This document shows, piece after piece, positions 32,765-41,996 of a stretch of 64,000 bases of DNA. The stretch spans positions 186,001 to 250,000 of the forward strand of contig NZ_JBIVRB010000006.1 of NCBI RefSeq assembly GCF_044755465.1. Direction: 5' to 3'. Source of the stretch: Peterkaempfera sp044755465 (GTDB lineage Bacteria; Actinomycetota; Actinomycetes; Streptomycetales; Streptomycetaceae). The translations under genes were made by a program, and so were the position numbers. The notes below the pieces were generated by a model. The model was not told the DNA's origin and ran no database searches. It saw only the letters and a list, made by a program, of their open reading frames with translations. Each line of letters begins with the position of its first letter. Position 1 is the first letter of the stretch.

Positions 32765-33660
32765 CGTGGGCCTCCTGCGTCGCACATCGGCAGTCGCGGG
32801 TCGGGGGCCCGGCCGTCCCAGGAGGCGCGCACCCAGTGGTGGTCCGGGTCGTCGCAGCACGCCATGGTGCGCTGCGGGTCCGGCCCGGCCAGGACGTTGA
32901 GGTAGTACATGGGGTGTCCGGGGGCGGCCATCGAGGGGCCGTGGTAGCCGCGCGGGACCAGCACCGCGTCGCCCTGCCGGACCTCGGCCAGTACGTCGAC
33001 CGGGGCGCCGACCGGGGCGTCGACCGGGGCCGCGCCGTGCTCGTACACCCGCTGGTAGCCGAAGCCGTGCGGGCCGGGGCCGCCGATCTCGAAGTAGTAG
33101 ACCTCCTCCAGGACGGCTTCTCCGGTGCGCTGCTCGTCGTGCTTGTGCGGCGGGTAGGAGGACCAGTTGCCGCCGGGGGTGAGCACCTCGACGGCCACCA
33201 GGCGGTCGCAGGGGAAGCCCTCGGGTGAGGCGAAGTTGTTGACCTGCCGGGTGGCGGGTCCGGCGCCCCGGATCTCGACCGGTACGGACTCGGCGGGCCC
33301 GTAGGCGGGCGCCAGGCGGCGTTCGCAGCGGGCGGCGGGCAGCGCGAACCGCCCGCCGCCCGCTGAGGTGACGGTGAGGCGTGCGCCGCGCGGGGCGTAG
33401 GCGAAGTCGGTGACGCGGCTGAAGACGTCCGGGCGGCCCCGGAGGTCGAAGGCGGTGCCGTCGACCTCGACGCGGCAGCCGCCGGACAGCGGCAGCACGA
33501 TGGTCTCGAAGTCGCCGGTGTCCAGGGTCCGCGAGGCGCCCGGGGCGAGGTCGAGGACGCGCAGTTGGCTGTAGGTCCAGCCCGCGTCCTCGGGGGTGAT
33601 CCGCAGCCGGAAGCCGTCGGCGGCGGCGGTGCCGTCGGGCAGGTGCAGGCGGCGCGCCAT
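32761..33660 (-). CDS. iolB: IolB, 5-deoxy-glucuronate isomerase
   Basis: A 299-residue double-cupin protein from ATG 33660. Conserved metal/substrate residues are seen in WSSYPPHKHDE and EEVYYFEIGGPGPHGFGYQR, then DAVLVPRGYHGPSMAAPGHP. It converts 5-deoxy-glucuronate to 2-deoxy-5-keto-gluconate. A short Ala-Pro-Val repeat (APVDAPVGAPVDV) coded by tandem 12-mers is inserted in the loop before the second cupin strand. It is tightly coupled to iolD and to the aldolase-like gene upstream. Confidence 0.92.
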   Translation of the reverse strand: MARRLHLPDGTAAADGFRLRITPEDAGWTYSQLRVLDLAPGASRTLDTGDFETIVLPLSGGCRVEVDGTAFDLRGRPDVFSRVTDFAYAPRGARLTVTSAGGGRFALPAARCERRLAPAYGPAESVPVEIRGAGPATRQVNNFASPEGFPCDRLVAVEVLTPGGNWSSYPPHKHDEQRTGEAVLEEVYYFEIGGPGPHGFGYQRVYEHGAAPVDAPVGAPVDVLAEVRQGDAVLVPRGYHGPSMAAPGHPMYYLNVLAGPDPQRTMACCDDPDHHWVRASWDGRAPDPRLPMCDAGGPR

Positions 33661-34571
33661 CAGGCCCCCCGGCCGAGCAGGGAGACGGCGGTGTCCACGG
33701 CGCCGGCCACGTCGCCGTCGGACGGGAAGAGCATGGTGCGGCCGATGATCAGACCGCGGACGTGCTCGATGCGCAGCGCCCGCTCCCAGGAGGCGTACAT
33801 CGCGTCGGTGTCGCCGCCGCCCTCGCCGCCCAGCAGCAGGGTGGGCATGGTGGTGGAGGCCATCATGCGCTCCATCTCGGGGACGACGGGGACCTTCAGC
33901 CAGGTGTAGGCGGAGGTGCGGCCGAGCGCGGCGGCGATGTTGTTGACCCAGATCTGGGCGTCGGGTTCGAGGATGTTGCGGACCCGGCCGTCGGCGCGCA
34001 CCGACTTGAAGGGCTCGATCAGGGCGAGCAGCCGGCGTTCGGCCAGTTCGTTGACGGCGCGGGTGGTGGCGGTGAGGGTGTCGGCGGTCCCCGGGTCGGC
34101 GGGGTCGACGCGCAGCAGCATCTTGCCGCCGTCCAGTCCCGCTTCGGCGATGCCTCGGGCGTCGTAGCCGGTGAAGCGGTCGTCGAGTTCGAAGGTGGCA
34201 CCGGGGAAGCCGCCCCGGTTCATCGAGCCCAGGACCAGTTTGCCGTCCAACGCGCCGAGCAGCGTCAGATCCTCGACCAGGTCGGGGGTGCCGAGGAAGC
34301 CGTCGACGCCGGGCCGGGAGAGCGCTTCGACGCAGCGGGCGAGCAGGTCGTGGCGGTCGCCCATCGCGGTGGGGTTGCCGCCGGCGGCGACCGCGCCCCG
34401 GGCGGGGTGGTCGGCGGCGAGGATGAACAGCGGCCGGGCCAGGCCCGCCTTGTCGAACCTTGGCCGGTCCTGGGCGGCGCGGCGGATGGCGTCGGGGTCG
34501 GTCAGGCGGGTGCGGGTGACGGCGCCGAGGTCGCGGCAGGCAGGGGCGGCGGGGGTGGCGGGGGTGTTCAA
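33660..34571 (-). CDS. Cgl0158-type (beta/alpha)8 aldolase-like protein of inositol clusters
   Basis: A 303-residue TIM-barrel protein. The TTG at 34571 has GGAGG six bases upstream and overlaps the iolC stop, so I use it as start. Barrel strands such as PLFILAADHPARG, DGKLVLGSMNRGGFPG, GGKMLLRVDPADP, and TWLKVPVVPEMERMM resemble class I aldolases. Proteins of this type accompany iol genes in actinobacteria and may stand in for IolJ (splitting the deoxy-keto-gluconate phosphate to DHAP and malonate semialdehyde). That role is inferred from context. Confidence 0.8.
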   Translation of the reverse strand: MNTPATPAAPACRDLGAVTRTRLTDPDAIRRAAQDRPRFDKAGLARPLFILAADHPARGAVAAGGNPTAMGDRHDLLARCVEALSRPGVDGFLGTPDLVEDLTLLGALDGKLVLGSMNRGGFPGATFELDDRFTGYDARGIAEAGLDGGKMLLRVDPADPGTADTLTATTRAVNELAERRLLALIEPFKSVRADGRVRNILEPDAQIWVNNIAAALGRTSAYTWLKVPVVPEMERMMASTTMPTLLLGGEGGGDTDAMYASWERALRIEHVRGLIIGRTMLFPSDGDVAGAVDTAVSLLGRGA

Positions 34572-35545
34572 CTGCGTCCTCCGGTCATGGTGCCGCCGGC
34601 GGCGCCCACGGACGGGCGGCCGGTCAGCTCGGCGATCTCTTGGGGGGTGGGCATCGCGTCGGCGCAGGCGTGGCGGGCGGCGACGATCGCGCCGGCGGCG
34701 TTGGCCGCGGCCAGGGTGTCGGTGAGCGGCAGCCCGGCCAGCAGCCCGGCGACCAGGGCGCCGCCGAACGCGTCGCCCGCGCCGAGCCCGTTGACCACCT
34801 CGACGGGGTTGGGCGGCAGCCGTACCTCCTCGGTCGCGGTGCGGGCGAGGACCCCGTGCGGCCCCTGCTTGACGACGGCCAGCCGCACGCCCCGGGCGAG
34901 CAGCAGGTCCGCTGCCCGGTCCGGGTCGCGGGTGCCCACCGCGACCTCGACCTCGTCCCGGTTGCCCACCGCGACGGTGGCGTGCTCCAGTGCCCGCGCG
35001 TACTGCTCCGGCGCGTCGCCGGGCCGCTCCCAGAACATCGGCCGCCAGTCCAGGTCGAGCACGGTGTCGGTGCCCGGGTCGCGTTCGGCCAGGGCGCGCA
35101 GCGTGGTGCCGCGCGAGGGCTCGGTGCACAGGCCGCTGCCGGTGGCCCAGACGACGCGTGCGGTGCGCAGGGCCGGCAGGTCCAGGTGCTCGGGCAGCAG
35201 CCGCAGGTCGGGGGCGTCGGGCCGGTAGAAGTAGAGCGGGAAGTCGTCCGGTGGGAAGAGTTCGCACAGCACGACGGGGGTCTGCGTGCCGGGGATGGTG
35301 ACCACGTGCCGGTCGTCCACGCCGAAGCCGCGCAGCGCGTCGCGGACGAAGCCGCCCAGCGGGTCGTCGCCGACGCCGGTGACCACCGCGCTGCGCAGGC
35401 CGTGGCGGGCGGCGGCGACGGCCACATTGGTGGCGCTGCCGCCGAGGTACTTGGCGAAGGTGCGGACCTCGGCCAGGCCGACGCCGCTCTGCTGCGGGTA
35501 CAGGTCGACCCCGACCCGTCCGAGGGTGATCAGGTCGTACCTCAT
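34568..35545 (-). CDS. iolC: IolC, 5-dehydro-2-deoxygluconokinase
   Basis: A 325-residue PfkB-family kinase from ATG 35545. N-terminal LGRVGVDLYPQQSGVGL and YLGGSATNVAVAAARHGL bind the sugar; the C-terminal anion hole and base lie in VVNGLGAGDAFGGALVAGLL. It phosphorylates 2-deoxy-5-keto-gluconate. It overlaps the NagB-like gene upstream by four bases (ATGA) and the aldolase-like gene downstream by four bases. Confidence 0.9.
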   Translation of the reverse strand: MRYDLITLGRVGVDLYPQQSGVGLAEVRTFAKYLGGSATNVAVAAARHGLRSAVVTGVGDDPLGGFVRDALRGFGVDDRHVVTIPGTQTPVVLCELFPPDDFPLYFYRPDAPDLRLLPEHLDLPALRTARVVWATGSGLCTEPSRGTTLRALAERDPGTDTVLDLDWRPMFWERPGDAPEQYARALEHATVAVGNRDEVEVAVGTRDPDRAADLLLARGVRLAVVKQGPHGVLARTATEEVRLPPNPVEVVNGLGAGDAFGGALVAGLLAGLPLTDTLAAANAAGAIVAARHACADAMPTPQEIAELTGRPSVGAAGGTMTGGRS

Positions 35546-36351
35546 GCGGCGGCCTCGCCGGCCGCTGCGGCCCGGTCGACGTACAGGCCGGCGTCGGCGC
35601 ACCGGGTGACCAGGGTGGCCGGCCAGGCGGGGTCGTAGCCGTGGGCGGCGGTCAGGCGGCGGACCGCCTCGCGCTTGTGGGCGCCGTGGACGACCATCAC
35701 CGCGCGCCGGGAGCGGGCCACGATGGTGTGCACGCCGACGGTGACGCCGTGCCGTGGCACCTCCTCCAGCGAGGCGAAGCCGGGGAAGGTGCCCATGTTG
35801 TCGACGCGGGTGCTCTCCGCGAGTTCGACGATGCGGCTGGTGCTGTCGGGGGCGGTGCCGGGCGGGTTGAAGGCGATGTGCCCGTCGGAGGCGCCGCAGG
35901 CCAGGATGAACAGGTCGACGCCGCCGGAGTCGGCCAGGCGCTGCTCGTAGGCCGGCGGGTCGGCGGGGTCGGGGAACCACACCGCGTCGGCGGGGATGCC
36001 CCGCGAGGGGCCGGCGGCGGCGTTGAGGGGGGCGACGATCTCCTCGGCGGCGAAGCGGTGGCAGCTGTTGTGCGCGCCGTGGTCGATGTCCTGGAAGCCG
36101 CCGCCGGGTGCGGGCAGCACGTACTCGTCCATCATGGCGATCACGACGTGCCGCAGGTCCAGCCGCCGCTCGGCGGTCAGCGCGGCGAGCGCGTCGTAGA
36201 CGGGCTTGGGGCTGCGGCCGCCTGGGCAGCCCAGGACGTAGCTCCGGCCGGCGGCTGCCGCCTCGGCGATCCCGTCCGCGATCTCACCGGCCAGCTCGGC
36301 GCCCAGGTGGGCGGGGCTGTCGAAGACGCGCGGGGGAAGGGGGGCCGACAT
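35542..36351 (-). CDS. NagB-family sugar-phosphate deaminase/isomerase
   Basis: A 269-residue protein from ATG 36351, with AAGGAG eight bases upstream. It aligns by eye with glucosamine-6-phosphate deaminase: phosphate loop GCPGGRSPKPVYDAL, IAMMDEYVLP with the catalytic Asp, and GASDGHIAFNPPGT with the Asp and His of the relay. The glutamate that follows in NagB (N-E-P) is Pro here (N-P-P). VDNMGTFPG and GVTVGVHTI match later NagB strands. It is not a normal part of inositol breakdown, so an amino or otherwise altered cyclitol substrate is suspected. Confidence 0.75.
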   Translation of the reverse strand: MSAPLPPRVFDSPAHLGAELAGEIADGIAEAAAAGRSYVLGCPGGRSPKPVYDALAALTAERRLDLRHVVIAMMDEYVLPAPGGGFQDIDHGAHNSCHRFAAEEIVAPLNAAAGPSRGIPADAVWFPDPADPPAYEQRLADSGGVDLFILACGASDGHIAFNPPGTAPDSTSRIVELAESTRVDNMGTFPGFASLEEVPRHGVTVGVHTIVARSRRAVMVVHGAHKREAVRRLTAAHGYDPAWPATLVTRCADAGLYVDRAAAAGEAAA

Positions 36352-36356
36352 GGGGG

Positions 36357-37187
36357 TCACTCCTTTACGGCGCCGGCCAGCATGCCGCTGATCATGCGGC
36401 GCTGGAGGGCGATGTAGCTGATGAGTACGGGCAGGGCGACGAGGACGGCGGCGGCCGCGGTGACGCCCGGGTTGCTGTTGCGCCGGTCGCCGGCGAAGAA
36501 CGACAGGGCCAGCGGTGCGGTCTGCACGCTGCGGTCGTCGGGGACCAGGACCAGGGCGAGCAGGAACTCGTTCCAGGCGAAGAGGAAGAGCAGGGTGGCG
36601 AGGGTGCCGATGGCCGGCATGGCCATGGGCAGCAGGACCGAGCGCAGGGTGCGCAGCTTGGAGGCTCCGTCCACGGCGGCGGCCTCGCGCAGCGCGGGGG
36701 GTGTGGAGACGAAGAAGGTGCGCATCCAGAAGATGGCGAAGGGGAGGGAGAGGCCGATCTGCGGCAGGATCAGCGCGCCGTAGGTGTTGGTCAGGTGCCA
36801 GGCCCGCAGCTGGTAGTAGAGCGGGATCACGGTCGCCTCGTAGGGCATGACCAGGCCGAGCAGCAGCAGGCCGAGCAGCAGGCCCTTCAGCGGGAAGGGG
36901 AGGGCCGCGAAGGCGTAGCCGGCGAGGACGGCCAGCACGATGGTGCCGACCACCACGGCGGCGGCCACGATCAGGCTGGAGAGCAGGGCCTGGGAGAACA
37001 GCCCCCGGGTCCATGCCTGGGAGAAGTTGTCGAAGCTGATCGAGGTGGGGAGGGTCAGGCCGCTCTGCCGGGTGCCTGGCTTGCTGAGGGCCAGCAGCAC
37101 CACGGAGAGGAAGGGGTACAGGGCGACGACGGCGGCGACGGCCAGGATGGCGTGTCCGATGACGGTCTGGCGGCGGCTGGCGAGCAT
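36357..37187 (-). CDS. ABC sugar transporter permease (MalG-type)
   Basis: A 276-residue membrane protein with six helices. The EAA loop LREAAAVDGASKLRTLRSVL, then LLPMAMPAIGT, docks the ATPase. It is the second permease of a carbohydrate-type importer. It starts four bases after its partner gene and ends five bases before the NagB-like start. No ATPase gene lies in the locus, so it probably shares a general MsiK-type ATPase as many Streptomyces sugar importers do. Confidence 0.88.
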   Translation of the reverse strand: MLASRRQTVIGHAILAVAAVVALYPFLSVVLLALSKPGTRQSGLTLPTSISFDNFSQAWTRGLFSQALLSSLIVAAAVVVGTIVLAVLAGYAFAALPFPLKGLLLGLLLLGLVMPYEATVIPLYYQLRAWHLTNTYGALILPQIGLSLPFAIFWMRTFFVSTPPALREAAAVDGASKLRTLRSVLLPMAMPAIGTLATLLFLFAWNEFLLALVLVPDDRSVQTAPLALSFFAGDRRNSNPGVTAAAAVLVALPVLISYIALQRRMISGMLAGAVKE

Positions 37188-37190
37188 CCG

Positions 37191-38168
37191 TCAGCCCTCC
37201 TTTCCACGGACCAGGCGCATGACCACTGCGGTCACCACGAGCACGACGGCGGTCAGGCAGACGCTGATCGCGGCGGCGCCGCCCACCTCGTGGGTGAGGA
37301 ACGCGCCCTGGTAGACGAAGACGCTGGGCACCGTGGTGGAGGTGCCGGGGCCGCCGGTGGTCGTGTTCCACACCAGGTCGAAGTTGCGCAGGGCGTAGGT
37401 GATGGTCAGGACCAGGGCGATGGAGATCTCGCCGCGCAGCGCGGGCAGGGTGACGGCGAAGAACTCCCGGATCGGGCCGCAGCCGTCGATCCGGGCGGAC
37501 TCGTAGCGCTCGGTGGGGATCTTCTGGGTGCCGGCCAGGAAGAGCACCATGCACAGCCCGTACATCACCCAGGTGCCGACCAGGCCGACCGACGGCAGGG
37601 CGGTGTGGTAGTCACCGAGCCAGGCGCGGGCCAGCGAGCCGAGGCCGACGGCGCGCAGCACGGCGTTGAGCGGGCCTTCGATGTCGTAGATCCACCGCCA
37701 GGAGACGGCGACCACGACGGTGGCCAGGATCTGCGGCAGGAAGAGCACCGCGCGGAAGAAGCTCAGGCCGTGGACCCGGATGCGGGACATCAGGGCGGCA
37801 AGGAGCAGTCCGAGCGCGACCGGCAGCAGCGCGTAGAAGACCACGAACTCCAGCGAGTGGCCGATCGCCGCGGGGATGCGGGTGTCGGACAGCAGCGCGC
37901 GGTAGTTGCCCAGGCCCACCCAGCGGCCCTCGGTGATGCCGTCCCAGCGGAACAGCGAGATCCAGGCGGTCTGGCCCAGCGGCCGCAGGACGAACAGCAC
38001 ATAGAACACGGCGGCGGGCAGCAGGTACCAGAAGGCGGGCCAGTACTGGCGGGCGGCCCAGCTCCGGATGGAGCGCCGGTTCTGGCGCGGCGGCGTGCCG
38101 GTGGCGGGGGCCCGGTCGGGGGCCTGGGGTCTGGTGGCGGCCCGCTCGGGGGCCGAGGGCGCGGTCAC
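37191..38168 (-). CDS. ABC sugar transporter permease (MalF-type)
   Basis: A 325-residue permease from GTG 38168, which overlaps the stop of the binding-protein gene (GTGA). After a basic disordered N-terminus come six helices (YWPAFWYLLPAAVFYVLFVL first) and the EAA loop YESARIDGCGPIREFFAVTL. It pairs with the permease encoded at 36,357-37,187 to form the membrane pore for the imported cyclitol or sugar. Confidence 0.88.
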   Translation of the reverse strand: MTAPSAPERAATRPQAPDRAPATGTPPRQNRRSIRSWAARQYWPAFWYLLPAAVFYVLFVLRPLGQTAWISLFRWDGITEGRWVGLGNYRALLSDTRIPAAIGHSLEFVVFYALLPVALGLLLAALMSRIRVHGLSFFRAVLFLPQILATVVVAVSWRWIYDIEGPLNAVLRAVGLGSLARAWLGDYHTALPSVGLVGTWVMYGLCMVLFLAGTQKIPTERYESARIDGCGPIREFFAVTLPALRGEISIALVLTITYALRNFDLVWNTTTGGPGTSTTVPSVFVYQGAFLTHEVGGAAAISVCLTAVVLVVTAVVMRLVRGKEG

Positions 38169-39559
38169 GGGGTGCCTCCGGCGGCCGCCGCGTCCTCGCG
38201 CTGCTGGTTCTGGAACGCCTGCCAGTCGCTCTGCAGGCCGTCGGTGAACCCGCCGGGGGAGAGGCGGCCGGCGAGCAGGTCCTGGGTCTTGGCGCCGACG
38301 GTGTCGAGCATCGTGGTGGACGCCCAGTCGAGGTAGAAGTTCTGGCCGTCGTCGGCGAGCAGTCTGAGGCCGATCCGGTTGACCTGGTCGACGACCGGGC
38401 TGGCGGCCTTGACGCCGCCCTGGCCGGTGACCGGGGTGCGGCCGACGTCCGCGATGGTCTGGGCGAAGCCGTCGCTCATCAGCATGCCGAGGAAGGCGGT
38501 CGCCGCGGGCAGTTCCTTGGTCCTGGAGTTGATGTGCCAGCCCAGGCCGAGCGAGCCGACCGTGGCGCGGGTGCCGTCGGGCCGGGTGGGCAGGGTGAAG
38601 CCGACCCGGCCGTTCATGCTCTGCTGGAGCGCCGGGGCGTTCCATGACCCGGCGACCAGGAAGACGCCCTGGCCGTGGCTGAACTTGGCGACCGCGTCGT
38701 CGGAGCTGATGCCGTCGTAGCCCTTGCCGAACCAGCCCTGCTTCGCCCAGTCCTGCACGGTGCGGGCGGCGGCCTTGGTGCCGTCGTCGGAGATGGTGGC
38801 GCCGGGCACGCCGCTGATCCAGGAGCGTACGTCGCGGCTGGGCACGTTCTGGGCCTGGACCAGGCCGATGATCTGGCTGGCCGGGTACTTCTCGGCGTTG
38901 CCCATCATGATCGGCTGCTGGCCGGCGGCCTTGGCGCGGGCCAGGTCGGCGGTGAACTCGGCGTAGCCGGTCGGCGGCTTGAGACCCAGCGCGGCGAGCT
39001 TGTCGGTGTTGTAGAACACCCCGACGTACTCGGTGGCGGGCGAGATGCCGTACAGGCTGCCGGAGCCGAAGATCGCGCCGTCGGGGGTCCAGCGGTACTG
39101 CTTGAGGGCCCCGTCGGTGAACGTGTTCTCCCAGCCGTAGGCGCGCATCACGTCGTCCAGCGGGCGGATCAGGCCCGCCTTGACCAGCGGGCCGTCGGTC
39201 CCGTAGCCCTGGTTGCCCTGCACCAGGTCGGGCGCGTCGCTGCCGGACATCGAGTTGACGACGGTCTTCATCAGGTCGTCGAAGCCCTTGGTGACCACGT
39301 CGACCTTGACGTTGGGGTACTTCTTCTCGTACATCGGCACGAGCGCCTTGAGGGTGGCGTCCTCTCCGGAGTCGGCGAGCACCCGCAGGGTGGTGGGACC
39401 GAGCGCGGCGACGTCCTGGACGGTCACGGGCCGGGTGATCCTGGGGCCGGTGATCCCGGCGGAGACGGCGGCTCCGCCGCCGCCGGGGACTCCGCAGCCG
39501 GAGGCCAGCAGTCCGGCCAGGGCCACCCCCGCGGCCCCGGCCCAACGCAGATTCTTCAT
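38165..39559 (-). CDS. ABC transporter sugar-binding lipoprotein
   Basis: A 464-residue protein from ATG 39559, with GGAG five bases upstream. The signal peptide ends in a lipobox (LAGLLASGCG), so it is anchored outside the membrane. The body is a cluster-B solute-binding protein: KALVPMYEKKYPNVKVDVVT, NSMSGSDAPDLVQGN, and VFLVAGSWNAPALQQ. It should bind the cyclitol or aminosugar substrate and hand it to the two permeases. A GC-rich hairpin precedes it in the 112-bp gap. Confidence 0.88.
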   Translation of the reverse strand: MKNLRWAGAAGVALAGLLASGCGVPGGGGAAVSAGITGPRITRPVTVQDVAALGPTTLRVLADSGEDATLKALVPMYEKKYPNVKVDVVTKGFDDLMKTVVNSMSGSDAPDLVQGNQGYGTDGPLVKAGLIRPLDDVMRAYGWENTFTDGALKQYRWTPDGAIFGSGSLYGISPATEYVGVFYNTDKLAALGLKPPTGYAEFTADLARAKAAGQQPIMMGNAEKYPASQIIGLVQAQNVPSRDVRSWISGVPGATISDDGTKAAARTVQDWAKQGWFGKGYDGISSDDAVAKFSHGQGVFLVAGSWNAPALQQSMNGRVGFTLPTRPDGTRATVGSLGLGWHINSRTKELPAATAFLGMLMSDGFAQTIADVGRTPVTGQGGVKAASPVVDQVNRIGLRLLADDGQNFYLDWASTTMLDTVGAKTQDLLAGRLSPGGFTDGLQSDWQAFQNQQREDAAAAGGTP

Positions 39560-39602
39560 CCTTGCTCCACTTCGGGTCCGCATGGGCGGACCGGGAAGGT
39601 GC

Positions 39603-39657
39603 CCCGGGGCGTGCGGCCGGCCGCCGGCGTCGCCGCGCGGCGGGCGGGTGCCCCGGG
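39603..39657 (-). other. GC-rich hairpin in the operon gap before the binding-protein gene
   Basis: CCCGGGGC (39603-39610) can pair with GCCCCGGG (39650-39657), with inner GGCCGGCC and GCCGCGCGGC stems. It lies between the IolE-like gene and the binding-protein gene. It could be a partial terminator or an mRNA-processing hairpin that sets the binding protein's expression apart. No T-run follows. Confidence 0.35.
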
Positions 39658-39671
39658 CCACCGGGGGTGAT

Positions 39672-40643
39672 TCAGGAGTGGGCGGCCACCTTGGCGGCGA
39701 GCCAGGCCCGGTTGGCCGCCTGCTCGGCGGCGACCTGCGGGTAATCGGCGGCGGGGGTGGGCGCCCGGTCCTGCTCGACCAGCAGCCAGCCCCGGTAGCC
39801 GCCGCGCAGCAGGTCGGCCAGGAAGGCGTCGATGTCGACATCGCCGTCGCCGAACGGCACGCACACCTGCGCCCACCATTCGTCGAAGTCCGTGCGTCCG
39901 GTCGCCTTGGCGTCGGCGAGCACGGCGGTGCGTACGTCCTTGACGTGCACGTGGTTGATCCGTTCGCGCCAGGCCCGCAGGCACTGCACGGGGTCGCCGC
40001 CGGCCAGCTGGATGTGCGCGATGTCGAGGGTGAGGCCGACCTCGGTGAGGGCGAGCAGCCGCTCGACCTCCCACGGCGACTCGATGAAGGTGCTGATGTG
40101 CGGGTGGAAGGAGGGGCGCAGCCCGTATGAGCGGGCCATCGCGACGGCGCGCTCGGACAGCCGGGCCAGGCGCTCCCAGCCGGCCTCGTCCAGGGCGAGG
40201 GAGCGGTCGTCCCAGGGCCTGGCGGGGTGGTGCAGCAGCGTCTCGCTGCCCTCGTCGGCCAGGATGGCCAGCGGTGCCTGGTCGGCGCCGACCCCTGCGG
40301 CCTCGGCGCAGGCCGCCAGTTCACGGCAGGTCAGCTCCATGCGGGCCAGATCGTGCTCCACGACGTCGTCGCCGAGGGCGTAGTGCACGGGGATGTAGGC
40401 GCCCACCGCGGCCAGCCGGTGCTCGGTGAAGAGCGCGGCGGTCTGCTCGGGGGTACCGAAGAAGCCGGGCGGGCCGAGTTCGCTGCCCTGGTAGCCGGCC
40501 TCGGCCATGGACGCCAGCAGGGCGCCCGGGGCGGCCCCGGGGCCGCCGGCGGCGTCGCCGTACACGCCGTAGCTCACCGGTGCGTTGCCGATCAGGATGC
40601 CGTCGGGCAGGCCGGCGGCGGGGGGCGCGGCGGGGCCGGTCAT
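39672..40643 (-). CDS. IolE-like TIM-barrel dehydratase/isomerase
   Basis: A 323-residue xylose-isomerase-like TIM barrel from ATG 40643 (ATGA overlap with the dehydrogenase). ILIGNAPVSYGVYGD near the start recalls inosose dehydratase. Metal-ligand type residues appear in RPSFHPHISTFIESPWEVER, GLTLDIAHIQLAGGDPV, INHVHVKDVRT and WLLVEQDRAP. In the pathway it would dehydrate 2-keto-inositol (or its amino analogue) to the dione that IolD hydrolyses. IolI/IolH-type isomerase activity is an alternative. Confidence 0.75.
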   Translation of the reverse strand: MTGPAAPPAAGLPDGILIGNAPVSYGVYGDAAGGPGAAPGALLASMAEAGYQGSELGPPGFFGTPEQTAALFTEHRLAAVGAYIPVHYALGDDVVEHDLARMELTCRELAACAEAAGVGADQAPLAILADEGSETLLHHPARPWDDRSLALDEAGWERLARLSERAVAMARSYGLRPSFHPHISTFIESPWEVERLLALTEVGLTLDIAHIQLAGGDPVQCLRAWRERINHVHVKDVRTAVLADAKATGRTDFDEWWAQVCVPFGDGDVDIDAFLADLLRGGYRGWLLVEQDRAPTPAADYPQVAAEQAANRAWLAAKVAAHS

Positions 40644-41794
40644 GCGGTGGCCTCCTTCGCGGCCTCGCCGCCGACCGCGATGCCCGCCTGTGCGGCGAGC
40701 GCGGCGACCAGCGCCTGGAGGCAGCGCACGTCCTCGGCGGCACCTGCGGCGCCGGAGCGGACCGGGGCCTGGCCGTGCACCGCCTTGGCGAACTCCTCCA
40801 ACTGGCGGACGAACCCGGTGTCATAGCCGTGCCGCGCGGTGGTGTCCCGGCGCAGCGCGCCCTCGGCGCGCTCCACGCGCAGGGTGGAGCGGGCGTCCGC
40901 CAGGTAGGGGGCGGCCAGGTCCAGCCGGAGCCGGCCGTCGCGGGCGAGTACGGCGATCTCCTCGCCGTACTCGGGGTGGTCCGGCAGCCAGTTCCAGTTC
41001 AGGACCAGCCGGGCGCCGTCGCCCAGCGGCGCGGTGGCCAGCAGGCACGGCGGCTCTCCCTGGACCGGCCACGGCCACAGCTGGGCGGTGTCGAAGGCGG
41101 TGGGCAGCGTGAAGCCGAGCGCACGCAGTACGGACAGCTCGTGGATCACCGAGCCGTTGAGCACGTCCCGGTAGTAGCGGCCGAGTTCGGCCGGGACGTC
41201 GCCGAGGGCGTCCACGGTCCGCGCGGCCTCGTAGGAGATCGCCTCGGCGATCACGGAGGTGTCCGCGTCATCGGCCGGCGGGGCCATCCGCAGATGCTCC
41301 ACCTGCGGCTCGTCCGCGGGGTGCAGCACGGTGACCCGTACCGTGCGGGGGGTGTCCAGCGCGGCGAGCTCGGCGGCGGCCACCTCGGTCAGCGGGTCGT
41401 ACATCTTCATGTAGCCGACCTGGAGGACCAGACCCTCGGCCTCGGCGAGCGCGCCGAGCTCCGCGGCCTCGGCCACGGTCAGGCAGAGCGGCTTCTCGGC
41501 CAGGACGTGCTTGCCCGCCTCCAGTGCGGCGCGGGCGGCCTGGGCGTGGGTGCCGGGGGTGGCCAGCAGCACCGCGTCGACCGAGTCGTCGGCCAGCACG
41601 TCCTCGTAGCGGTGCGTGGCCCGTACGCCCACGCCGGCGCGGGCGGCGACCTGCGCCGCGCGGGAGGGCGACAGGTCGCACACGACGGCTGGTTCGAACA
41701 GCGTGTGGAGGCGCTGGACGGCAGGCAGGTGGACCGACTGGGAGATCGTCCCGGCGCCGATGACGGCGAGACGGACCGGTGGACGTGGCGGCAT
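40640..41794 (-). CDS. Gfo/Idh/MocA-family cyclitol or sugar dehydrogenase
   Basis: A 384-residue NAD(P)-dependent oxidoreductase from ATG 41794, with GAGGAG five bases upstream. The N-terminal Rossmann motif is VIGAGTISQSVHLPAV; VLAEKPLCLTVAEAAEL holds the conserved E-K-P. The C-terminal beta-sheet domain follows. It is the first gene of the leftward operon and the best candidate for the first oxidation (IolG/MocA role) giving a keto-cyclitol. Confidence 0.82.
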   Translation of the reverse strand: MPPRPPVRLAVIGAGTISQSVHLPAVQRLHTLFEPAVVCDLSPSRAAQVAARAGVGVRATHRYEDVLADDSVDAVLLATPGTHAQAARAALEAGKHVLAEKPLCLTVAEAAELGALAEAEGLVLQVGYMKMYDPLTEVAAAELAALDTPRTVRVTVLHPADEPQVEHLRMAPPADDADTSVIAEAISYEAARTVDALGDVPAELGRYYRDVLNGSVIHELSVLRALGFTLPTAFDTAQLWPWPVQGEPPCLLATAPLGDGARLVLNWNWLPDHPEYGEEIAVLARDGRLRLDLAAPYLADARSTLRVERAEGALRRDTTARHGYDTGFVRQLEEFAKAVHGQAPVRSGAAGAAEDVRCLQALVAALAAQAGIAVGGEAAKEATA

Positions 41795-41996
41795 CGAGGC
41801 TCCTCGGCTCGGGTGCGGCGCGCGGCGTCGGCGCGGTCGCAGTCCCGGATGTGGGGTGGCACGGGAGTGGGTGGCTCAGGGGTGGGTGGTTCAGGGGTGG
41901 GTGGCTGCCGGAAGGCGGGCGCACACCTCAGACGGAAGATTGCCTTCCGCTTTGGGTATGCCGGGATCATGTCCTACGTCAGGCCAGTCAGTCCAG

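Noticed and set aside
36108..38336. A 742-codon plus-strand frame opposite the ABC permease genes
   Set aside because: It is a Gly/Glu/His low-complexity product and antisense to two clear permeases with EAA loops.
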